Origin: Argyresthia goedartella
Taxonomy: Eukaryota > Arthropoda > Insecta > Lepidoptera > Argyresthiidae
Length of the DNA: 64,000 nucleotides
Assembly: GCA_949825045.1 (NCBI GenBank)
Contig: OX463829.1
Span: 9,424,001-9,488,000, forward strand
Direction of reading: 5' to 3'
In this document: positions 55,825 through 64,000 of the stretch, piece after piece
How positions within the stretch are numbered: position 1 is the stretch's first letter
Layout of the letters: every line of letters begins with the position of its first letter
Notes under the pieces: model-generated
What the model was told of the DNA's origin: nothing
The model's input: only the letters and a program-made list of their open reading frames with translations
Database searches by the model: none
Made by a program: the position numbers and the translations under genes

Positions 55825-56034
55825 CAATCGAACCAACTGAATCATGACCCATTTGCCTGATAATTCGTTTGAAACTTTCAAACTTGTAAGATCTATGTAA
55901 ATGTCAGTGTCTAATCAAATGACAACAAGTTCGTTACCAAGGAAATAAACCTTCAAGCGAATTTCGACCTACTTGCATTTAAGGGGTTTAGCAAAATAAG
56001 CTTATGGTGGGTCATGATTCAGATGGTTCGATTG
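55825..56034. mobile_element. 210-bp MITE with TA target duplication (copy 2)
   Basis: Both ends read CAATCGAACCA inward, flanked by TA (55823-55824, 56035-56036). Same length as copy 1 at 16757-16966, with about six differences by eye. The perfect ends here suggest it is closer to the founding sequence than copy 1. Confidence 0.9.
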
Positions 56035-56036
56035 TA

Positions 56037-56679
56037 CGTCTAGACGAAGTATTCTGCATTTGGGCTGTTATCTTTTATTTCGGGTGTTGCTAACCGTGGC
56101 TGTGCTTTATAGGGCGCCCGAGCGCTGATCTTCCGAACCTGGTATTGGTCTTTGAGTGAGTCCTACTAATAATAATTTGTATTTAGGAGAACGATCGATA
56201 TTTAAACTAATTTCAACAGTGGAATCAGTCAAAGGCTGTTATTATAGTCAAAGGGTAGTTATTTCCCCCAAAACCAAACATTGGTTTGGTCCTTTTGTGA
56301 CCTGTGTTTTTTTTTATCACAACTTCTTAACGCCATTCATCACACGTATTCCCAAAAGTCGTCCGCATTATACCTACCAGCTTCTCTCCACATCCTCCTT
56401 CCGACATCAAACTTTAACCCTAAATCGGTCTAGTCTAGACTGTCGTAGGCTACTCAGCGGCAGTTCGGCGCCGGCACTAATCCGGCTAGCAACAAGCACG
56501 GCGCCCGCACGACGCTCGCCGCCTCACCTTGACTTACTTGACTAGCTTGCATTTCTGTTGGGAGGTAACCGACGTTTGAGGAAACTGTGGATTTGGGACA
56601 CATGGTTGTGCAATCTACGTGGAGTTTCCTCCATTATAGGCTTGGTTCATGGGGTATTTCCGTATTAGACACTCACCGC
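56037..56679. other. No recognised feature
   Basis: A 129-codon open frame at 56156-56545 has no domain I recognise. A GC-rich patch lies at 56455-56520. Confidence 0.45.
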
Positions 56680-56790
56680 GTTACTACAAAGAATGTTACA
56701 CATAGTTTAACCTCAAAACGTCAAATCCTATACATTTTTGTCTTTGAAGAAGTTTTGAACAGGACTTTTTTTTGTGGGAAGGCCCTCAGT
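56680..56790 (-). repeat. Dispersed ~115-bp repeat, copy D
   Basis: CACATAGTTTAACCTCAAAAC, TACATTTTTGTCTTTGAAG and TTTTTTTGTGGGAAGGCC. Same orientation as copy A at 15376-15490. Confidence 0.75.
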
Positions 56791-57207
56791 GTGGTGAGCT
56801 GAAGACTAGGTAGTTGACATCAGACTTTTCAAGAAGATTCGGATAATTTCGGTTACGCTTTTCCGATAGAGTTCTTAAATGATTCTAAACAATTGAATAC
56901 TTAATTCTTTGAATCCGACAGCTGTTCATCAGAAGTAAACTTGTAATAGATTTCAGAACCACGTAAAAAGAAAGTAATGTAGCGGTATGCAAACAGAACA
57001 CAATAACAGTTGTGTTTAATTGCTGCAGACAACGCGAACAGCTGATCACCAAGCATGCCAGTACGGAGAGAGCGATATAATGAATTCGATGTTTTTGTCG
57101 ATATCGTGTTCAAATCGCATAGCTGAATGAGGATCGGCTTGATGAGTCAGCTCTTGGTGCACTACAGCGTTATGCTACCCTGGGTTGTAAATATTAGCTA
57201 GCCACTA

Positions 57208-57229
57208 CATCATCATCATCATCATCATT
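57208..57229. repeat. (CAT)7 microsatellite
   Basis: Seven CAT units followed by TTAGCCCGACCAG. Confidence 0.95.
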
Positions 57230-57420
57230 AGCCCGACCAGTTTACCATGCCCAGATGCAAAGTAATACAAGACTCCAGACCAATATTGGTTTGGGCTGTC
57301 ATGAGTCACCAAATTCTGTGCACCTGGTTTCGTGACGTCATTGCGGCGCTCAAGGCGTTCGCTTTTCAGCGATGAGCACAATTAATGCTACCAACGGTCA
57401 TTCTGATGAAACTTCAGGGC

Positions 57421-57446
57421 AACTGAGTGAAAGGAATCACTCAGTT
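57421..57446. repeat. Perfect 10-bp-arm hairpin
   Basis: AACTGAGTGA (57421-57430) pairs with 57437-57446 around AAGGAA. Flanking bases extend the pairing partially (TTCTGATGA with TCATCAGAA). It lies within a 61-codon open frame of no known type. Confidence 0.8.
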
Positions 57447-58234
57447 CTGTCATCAGAAGCCCAAATAATGGGAAGTTTGGCAGGGTCAGAAAACATTATT
57501 TGGATTGTCAGCGTCAACCAGGTCAGTAGCACAGACCCTGTGCCTGTTGGCTTATAAGCGAATGATTGGACCATGACACATTGAATTGGCAGTTGATTCT
57601 ATACGATTTCGTTAATCGACAACTATAGGACTGTCTCCTTGACTCGGATAAGATTGGCAGTTGGTGCTGGCCAAAGCGTTATGAAACTGAACAGTGACTA
57701 ATAAGTTCCCATTGTCACCAATATGCCGGTACACTTTGTAATACGTATTGCTCGAAAGGTATCAGGAAAATCTGCGGCTCGGAATAAAGGAAGTTGTGCT
57801 GAACCAAACCATCATTAAAGGTTTTTAACCCAAACCAAGACACAACTAAGCCGTTAACTAGGTTGTCAATACAAAGGTGTAGTAAGTATATCTCCAAACG
57901 CAATCTCTGCCTTGTCTATGACTCTGACCCAATTGCATCGGTGCACATTATTGCATCACAGAACATAATGCAATCTAAAAACCGTTCAAAAGATTAACGT
58001 CTGTCTGGCTATGACGAAACTGTATGCGAACTGGAAATAGTCTCGTGTGGTGTGTCTGTCCTTTCATAGTGTGCTGGTTACTTGATAATTGTCACAATAC
58101 TGTAATTCCTAAATGGCCCAAAGCGATTCTTGATATTCTTCAGTTGTTGAATATTTTATTTGTAGTTCATAATTATAATCTATTAAGCGTACTACACAAA
58201 ACAGACACACCGGTAACTTATAATAGAAAATAGC
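57447..58234. other. No recognised feature
   Basis: No motif, RNA gene or repeat seen. Confidence 0.5.
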
Positions 58235-58310
58235 GTTTTATTAAGTAGATACACCATTACAAAGGCCAGTTTATCTCTTTTTAGCAAACCATGGATGGAA
58301 AGGGAAAGGT
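58235..58310 (-). repeat. LINE 3' tail fragment (copy 4)
   Basis: ACAAAGGCCAGTTTATCTCTTTTTAGCAAACC is related to the stem-loop tails at 13660, 16974 and 51975, but with the stem shortened. Confidence 0.5.
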
Positions 58311-59160
58311 GTCGTTGAGCAGTAAATTTTCAAAGTGGGCGAATCGTCACAAGAAGCGGAAGTAAACACAATATTTTATAAGATCTTTGAAATTTTACAC
58401 TATGTCTTTTTCGCAAAAGGATTCAAACTTAATCAAACAAACATGTGACAAGGAAAAATAATCATCGCACCTATACGAAATACTCAACACACAAAATACT
58501 TGCATATTTTTACAGGGCACGGACAATTCAGTGCATATTTGCGTGTGCATTCTACACGGTTCTAGGAAACAATAATGTCAGCGGAATGTTTGATGCATGA
58601 CGCAATTGGGTCATTTGAAACTAATAACTTCAACGACAAAACCGCAAAACGTCCTATTAATAGTCACCATACTCAGGTAAGAGTCAAGTGCTATATTTTA
58701 GACGTTGCACGGTTCTTGTTTAGGATCGAAATAGAACTTTGATTGGGTTGTCTCGGAGCGTACAATTGTACATGCAAGTGCTATGTTATCGATACCGCAA
58801 ATAGACTTGTACTTGTATAGGTAATATATCACTTTTAGGTGAATACTCAACAACATGATGCTTCAGAAATCTGCGGTTTGATTTAAGCGATAGGGTGCCG
58901 GTGCGATTTTGTTTGATTATTTCATGGGAACAGTGGGTTTCTGTTGTAAAAGGCGAACTACCTCTATTATATCAGTCACAGTTAATTCTACCTTAAACAT
59001 ATGATTCCGCATTTTTTTCTAAATTATCCGAACGAGGTTCAAGTTGGTGAAAGGTGCTGTCCGGATAAGTGGTTCCAGGCGCAGTGAAACCTCGCCAAAA
59101 CTTAGCCACCAAATCATCATATACAGTAAATATTCCCAAGAAATAAATAGCTCTTCTCGC
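58311..59160. other. No recognised feature
   Basis: No coding motif or repeat seen. Confidence 0.5.
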
Positions 59161-59391
59161 TACAGATGTAGTGAATAATCCTTTCCTATCGGCAAAACTC
59201 GGAACAACGATAACACCCGAATGGTGCCGATGTGTCTATGAATTACTGTATTATTAAATTACGTGTAGGTATCAAATAAATCGCATACTTTATTTATCAA
59301 TGTCAAATGACAAAGACGACGACGTTTAGTAAGAGAAAAACGAACATTTCCGAGAAAATACGAAAGGAAAGGATTATTCACTACATCTGTA
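59161..59391. mobile_element. Element bounded by perfect 27-bp inverted repeats
   Basis: 59161-59187 (TACAGATGTAGTGAATAATC...) is the exact reverse complement of 59365-59391. Weaker similarity continues inward (CTCGGAA on both sides). The interior is 177 bp. A minus-strand open frame overlaps its right half. MITE-like. Target duplication is not clear. Confidence 0.6.
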
Positions 59392-59756
59392 CATTGCAAT
59401 AACCTTCGGAAAGCCATTGATGCACGGTGGCAGATCACGCGACACCAAACGTCACAGGTTGGAAGCTGGCATGCCGCCATGTAAACACACCACCAAATAG
59501 GGCAACGACCATCGACCGACAAAAACAGATGTCTATAAATAACCGCACGAAAAATACTAAGGGGACACTGTGCTTTGTGGCGAGAGTCTAAAATTAGAAA
59601 TTGTGTTATTACTGGGGGAGCGTAGCACGTGTTGAGGGCTTGTGTAGAAAAACACGTAGTTGGCCTGAACTGTCGATGCTTTCGAATAGTGCAATCTTTC
59701 ATCATGCGAAATTCTCGACTTCTAGATGCATCAAAAAGATGATGACAACGAGACAA
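59259..59756 (-). CDS. Hypothetical open frame, 165 codons
   Basis: The longest minus-strand frame that I cannot tie to a mobile element. It starts MSRCHHLFDASRSREFRMMK, is Cys/Arg-rich and contains CPIWWCVYMAACQLPTCDVWC. Its end crosses the inverted repeat at 59365-59391. There are no domain, signal peptide or splice features that I trust. A chance frame is at least as likely as a gene. Confidence 0.15.
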   Translation of the reverse strand: MSRCHHLFDASRSREFRMMKDCTIRKHRQFRPTTCFSTQALNTCYAPPVITQFLILDSRHKAQCPLSIFRAVIYRHLFLSVDGRCPIWWCVYMAACQLPTCDVWCRVICHRASMAFRRLLQCTDVVNNPFLSYFLGNVRFSLTKRRRLCHLTLINKVCDLFDTYT

Positions 59757-59869
59757 ATCACGTGATGGTTTAATGAAACTGGATGCAGCGATGTTTCTCC
59801 AATCTACTTAATATAACTATAAATTAAAAATGTAAAACATCCCCGAAACTTTAATGGAACCTTACGGCT

Positions 59870-60602
59870 AAAATTTGGTTTACTTGTTTCCAATTTAGGT
59901 TGATAACTTTTGAACCTCTGAACTGATTTTAATAAAATATATCGACGAACGATCACAGTGAAATATATTACCAACTATAAAAATTTAAATCAGTCCATGT
60001 TAGACCGCTATTCCGTATTAAGCTGAGAACGTCGAACTATTAAACCGATTTTAATAAAACATATCTAAGATTTTTCACAGGGAAGTTTACTACCATCGTT
60101 TACTGAAAACCGCATCAAAATACTACCACCTGTTTGACCGCTAGGGCTTCACGGACAGATATATAGACACACCGACCTACAGGGGCTTCTAACTTTGATA
60201 ACACCTCACCTGGTCGTTGGGGGTTAAGTTTAAGTCAATCTGTGTCTCAGTAATACATTCTTTCTGACTTCACCATCAACAAAATCCGTCCACCCGTTTG
60301 AGCGCCTATGCCACAGACCCCCTTTTTCGTCGTCTGACTTGTACCGCATCACCAATATCCGTCCACCCATTTGAGCGCTAGTTTGCCACAGATATTTTTC
60401 GTCGTCTGGGGTTTAAGTCTAAAATTTGGTTGACTTGTGTCCTTGATTTTGATAAATCATAGCTAAGAACCATCGCAGGGAAGTATACTATAATTGACAA
60501 AAAACCGCATTAAAATCCGTCCACCCGTTTGAGCTCTAGAGTGCAACAGACATACATACACTTCAAACTTATAATACCCCTCTTTGTCGTCGGGGGTTAA
60601 AA
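59870..60602 (+). repeat. Three degenerate RTE-like LINE 3' ends in series
   Basis: Successive units end CGTTGGGGGTTAAG (60214-60227), CGTCTGGGGTTTAAG (60402-60416) and CGTCGGGGGTTAA (60588-60600). Each is preceded by CCGTCCACCCGTTTGAGCGC-type wording and an acid-like ACAGACATACA run. I know this 3'-end wording from lepidopteran RTE-like elements. The first unit is the longest. No coding part is kept. Confidence 0.65.
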
Positions 60603-60605
60603 ACG

Positions 60606-60790
60606 CTATTTGACAGGCTTCGCCACATCAAACACATGGCATGCGCGGGACGGCTCCAGCGCGACTGCCGCGCGGCTCCCGCGAGCAGCGACCAAATCAC
60701 ACCGGATGCGGGGCGAGCGCGCGGCGGCGGTAACAGCGCGGCTCCCGCGCAAGAGCCGCGCGGGGCCGCGCGCCTCCCTCTGGGCCTGTT
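60606..60790 (+). repeat. GC-rich block, related in inverted orientation to 62520-62785
   Basis: Starts TGACAGGCTTCGCCACATCAAAC and continues into CG-dense sequence (GCGCGGCTCCCGCG). The start matches the reverse complement of 62749-62781. Open on several frames because of its GC content; these frames are not believed to be coding. It sits directly after the RTE-like tails. Confidence 0.65.
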
Positions 60791-61866
60791 TGATCGACAA
60801 ATGCCCAACGAGTGCGAGTCTGACTCCGCACGAAGGATTCCGTACCACCGTACAATGGTGTGTAGTGAATAGTTTGGATTTTACATGGCAAAATGTTGCT
60901 TACAAAGTTATTTCTGCGGCTACGTTCATACTCCATCTACTCATGGCATCTTTGAATTAAGTCCTATATACAATATTCTTCATTGCATGGTAAATAATGA
61001 GTACAAACATATGAACACTTATGAGCAAAGGCGATATACTGTATTTTTTTGTAATTTTAGACTGTAGTTTCCGAGATAAGGAGGGATGCTAGGTCATTAT
61101 TTGCACTTTTTGATCATAGCTTCTGAAGTTATCAAAACTAAAATTCAAAAAGAAATATGATTGAAAAGTTTATAAAGAGCCCTTTTCAGCGATTTCGTAC
61201 ATGACTTACTACGGTGTATTTTTTTTTCGTTTCGTCATTTTACCACCCCCATTTTTTGTAGGCATATTTTTTTCATATTACGCTTGAAATATGTTGCGGT
61301 TATCAGGATAAGTATGTTTATAGAAGATTTCAAGTCACGCGAGTGAAACTATAACAGTTCCTTTTTTACCTTTTGAAACCTAAAAATTGGAATGAAGATT
61401 CAAATCCTATGACCGCCAGAGGTCATCATATGATGCCCTAGGGCGGTAAGCGGACGATGCGCCCGGAAAATCCTTGGTTATCGTCAGACAAAAATTTCAT
61501 CGCCGCATTTCACACCGTTTTTATGAGCCTACCTACGTCCAATGTCATCTGTCCAAAACTCCTAACTGCCCATAAATGTCGAGTTTTACAGGAGATAACA
61601 AGTGATATGTAGGTAGGTTTTTAATATTAGGTATCGTTACGACGATGCACCTATTCGAACAGCCTATTATCTTCAAACAAACTGATTAATCTACTAGAAT
61701 TTGTTCTATTGAAATACAGCATGTACCATTTTTTACCACATGAGTAAAGAAACGGAACAGAGAGAAACGTCGTTGATAGAATCACGCCGTCGTAGGTAAT
61801 CTACTACAAGCATACGGCGTATGTGTGCGTGTCATCAGCCCCTGTGTCGCGTACGCGCCGCCACCG
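60791..61866. other. No recognised feature apart from a repeat phrase
   Basis: GAGTGCGAGTCTGACTCCGCAC with AGGATTCCGTACCA (about 60810-60846) is the opposite-strand relative of 38055-38092. The rest of the 1 kb has nothing I can name. Confidence 0.4.
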
Positions 61867-61873
61867 TATAAAA
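61867..61873 (+). promoter_or_regulatory. TATA box candidate
   Basis: TATAAAA stands in a GC-rich context (GCCGCCACCG on its left). A start site about 30 bases downstream would precede the candidate exon ending at 62116. Confidence 0.35.
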
Positions 61874-62035
61874 CCGGTATACGCTCGTCCTGGTGATGTG
61901 ATGACAAACGGAGGGCCTGCATTGCAAAAATCACGTATTCTTTGTTTCATCACCTACCTTATCGAATTGTTTTAAGTGCAACAAACAGCAAATAGATATT
62001 AAAGTGTTAAGAAGTGTACGTTTTGGAATAGTACA

Positions 62036-62116
62036 ATGGTTGTATACTGTTTGTATGAACAATACGAGGAAAAGAAATGATAATTCATACTTCATTTATC
62101 CCAAGGAATCTACTAG
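62036..62116 (+). pseudogene. Possible THAP-like first exon remnant
   Basis: ATG at 62036 (context ACAATGG) opens MVVYC. In the neighbouring frame VCMNNTRKRNDNSYFIYPKE follows, and the segment ends exactly at a consensus donor (TACTAG/GTAAGT, intron from 62117). M-V-x-x-C, C-x-N and a SYFxxPKE block are the layout of an N-terminal THAP zinc finger, and insect THAP genes often have a short first exon. The frames do not join: only one base separates the two cysteine codons where about six are expected. So this is a damaged copy or a coincidence. Confidence 0.25.
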
Positions 62117-62519
62117 GTAAGTAAATGAATACCATATAATACCTATCGCAAAAACCGTGTTATTTATAAGTAGGTACCTAACAAATTGGGTGAGTCTAAA
62201 AATATTTTGCTGTTTGGTTTTCGAATAGTCATTTGCATATGCATATATTTACGGCTATATTCCCATAAAGGGGTAGCCAGAGCTGCAGGATCACTGAAGC
62301 AATCCTATAGCCACGTTCAGCAATTTTGTGGGGTAAGTGTTTACAGGAAAAATTTGTGACAAGTTGCTAACGCATCACCTAACCGAACCAGCCCTTCCTG
62401 ATCCCTCAGTCGACTTTTAAGATCATAACAGTTTATTTTATTCTCTTTTGCCATCCCTACTAAAATAGGTAAGAATTTTGCACGCTTCTTCAAAGGTTTG
62501 GCTCTGTTCCTATTCCCTA
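62117..62519. other. No recognised feature
   Basis: Intron if the exon above is real. No named repeat. Confidence 0.4.
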
Positions 62520-62785
62520 CTCCTGTGCGCCCGACCCGCGTCGCGACCGCCCCGCGCCGCGACCGCCCCGCCGCCGCCGCCGATCTGTCGTCGACCCGCG
62601 CGAGAGCCGCCGCGGTTTGAGCGCGGGTCTAGCGCGGTTTGCACGCGGCTCCCGCGCTGCTTTCGATGTGACGGGTTTCATGGGATTCCCTGTATTACAA
62701 ATTCGTTGTTGCCGCCGCGCGCCCGCCCAGCGCCTAACCCGCGCACGCCCCGCGTTTGGTGTGGCGAAGCCTTGACTGACAGACA
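62520..62785 (-). repeat. GC-rich block, related in inverted orientation to 60606-60790
   Basis: CG-dense with CCGCCGCCGCCG and GCGCGGTTTG phrases. The right end GTTTGGTGTGGCGAAGCC is the reverse complement of the start of the block at 60606. Overlapping open frames on both strands reflect composition. Confidence 0.65.
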
Positions 62786-63414
62786 ACGCACAGTTTAAAC
62801 CGGTAGACCTAGTAATTAAACTTTAATTTTACATTAAACTTTTTACAGGGGTGCTTTATGTAGCTTAGGGTAGCAATGAGGGATTTGGCTAAATTCATCC
62901 TCTAAGGGGGGAAAATGGGGGTTACAGTTAGTATGAAAGGAAAACTACTTGACTTGAAAAGCTGAAAAATTGCAGGTAGATAGGTACGTAGTACGTAGAC
63001 GTCAGTTAATAAGAGCTTTTTTTGTAGGAAAACAAAAAGTAACGCTTGAGCTATGAACCTGAAATTTGGCATACAAGTTGGATATAGATGTGAGACTTCC
63101 ATTCTGTAAAGGTTTTATCCAAGTTTGCCCCCACAAATGGGAAAGTGGGAGTGAGTTTATATGAAACTCATAAACTAAATGACCCGTGCGACCTATGTGA
63201 CCTGGTTATTTGTACACAACTCCACTCGAGTGAAGCAGCGGGCAATGGCTATTAATTCATATAATTTGTCAAATAAAAATGTAAGTCACTGACATCGACA
63301 TGTTCAATAAATAACAATTATCACGCAAAGAAAGTCAACTTATCATGATTCTGCGTAATGTATAACTGGGCGTCGTTAGAGTGAGACACTTATTACTATT
63401 TACGATAGAAGCGA
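62786..63414. other. No recognised feature
   Basis: AT-rich, short frames only. Confidence 0.5.
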
Positions 63415-63547
63415 ATGGTAGAAACGGAAGTATTGCAGTATCGCAGTTGGTTCGCTACGCCGCGCCGGGTAACGACTTACACGTTCCGCCGCGTCATAGA
63501 TGCGCCACGCGTGGAAGGCAAACTCTCGTGTGACGATCTATTGCGCA
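63415..63547 (+). CDS. Possible first coding exon ending in a consensus splice donor
   Basis: ATG at 63415 follows an in-frame stop seven bases upstream. The frame reads MVETEVLQYRSWFATPRRVT and continues through LSCDDLLR to GCGCA/GTAAGTAT, a consensus donor at 63548. The stretch is richer in CpG than its flanks. Downstream the frame stops by 63603, so it would need splicing. No domain is recognised and no second exon is found within the remaining 450 bases. Confidence 0.25.
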
Positions 63548-64000
63548 GTAAGTATTATACACACGGTGGCAGCGACTCTTCGGACCCAAGGCTGACTGAT
63601 TGACTGACTAAGCAAAATTTAAGCAGCATTGCTAATTCACTAAATCAACAACATAACATAAGATAGCGCCACGACTTTTTTTTCAATTCAATATTTTTGA
63701 ATGTTTTTTATTTTCAAATTCACTTATTGAAAAAAGTTTAAAACTAATTTTTTTACATATAATCGGCACCAGAATTGTGATATAGTGACACCCGTCCGCC
63801 CACAGCCTGAGGAAAGGTCAAAGTGGGTACGTTGCTGAAAAGTACACAAATAGTCGAGTGCGCGATATAATTTTGTTGTAGTACACAAGAGCGCAAATCA
63901 GGCTTGACACTCTTTCATTCTGTAGACCACGAGCGCCAACAGTATTAAGTTTTATTCACTGCAGTGAAATTTATGAATTAAATCGTGGTTTTACAAAAGG
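63548..64000. other. No recognised feature
   Basis: Nothing recognisable up to the window end. Confidence 0.5.

Noticed and set aside
60569..60960. Overlapping 80-116-codon frames on both strands
   Set aside because: They follow from the GC-rich composition of a repeat block and have no conserved motif.
62478..62798. 106- and 89-codon frames on opposite strands
   Set aside because: Low-complexity Arg/Pro/Ala translations of a CG-dense repeat.

Overview
The window looks like intergenic or intronic DNA from an insect, most likely a moth or butterfly (Lepidoptera). That assignment is inference. It rests on the AT-rich background, the mix of mobile elements (CR1/Jockey-like and RTE-like LINEs, a tRNA-headed SINE, Tc1/mariner elements, MITEs, a Ty3/Gypsy element), and LINE tails and SINE pieces of a kind I associate with Lepidoptera. 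I see no complete host protein-coding gene. Almost every long open frame is mobile-element sequence.

Layout. Positions 1-6650 are AT-rich with little recognisable content apart from a small tandem hairpin repeat near 2280. Positions 6652-13335 hold a nested pair. The outer unit is a Tc1/mariner-related DNA transposon with a DD82E transposase, TA target duplications and one short intron. It is split inside its first exon by a full-length Ty3/Gypsy retrotransposon (7101-11669) with two LTRs that look identical by eye and a 4-bp target duplication. Positions 15000-19650 carry hairpins, a TA-flanked 210-bp MITE and an array of related 280-300-bp inverted-repeat units. Positions 19764-21072 are a complete mariner-type element (DD37D) with an uninterrupted 346-residue transposase. 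Positions 22690-27070 are a pile of retroposons: a reverse-strand CR1-like LINE interrupted by a SINE and by a second retroposon, with an internal 272-bp tandem duplication, and a second SINE copy farther on. Positions 27-44 kb are mostly unrecognised sequence with dispersed repeat copies, several near-perfect hairpins, a 31-bp minisatellite and one possible signal-peptide exon beside a GC-rich patch (39.4-39.8 kb). Positions 44.6-52 kb hold decayed RTE and CR1-like LINEs plus a perfect 31-bp-arm palindrome. Positions 54-56 kb hold an inverted-repeat element, a dead Tc1-like transposase and the second MITE copy. Positions 59-64 kb hold an inverted-repeat element, RTE-like tails, two related GC-rich blocks in opposite orientation and two weak candidates for host first exons.

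How it fits together. The insertion order can be read in several places. The Gypsy element entered the DD82E transposon. The SINE and another retroposon entered the CR1-like LINE. One MITE sits inside a LINE tail. The mariner at 19.8-21.1 kb and the Gypsy element are the youngest-looking units. The DD82E transposon would encode an uninterrupted 451-residue protein if the Gypsy insertion were absent and the intron spliced, so it was probably intact when it was hit.
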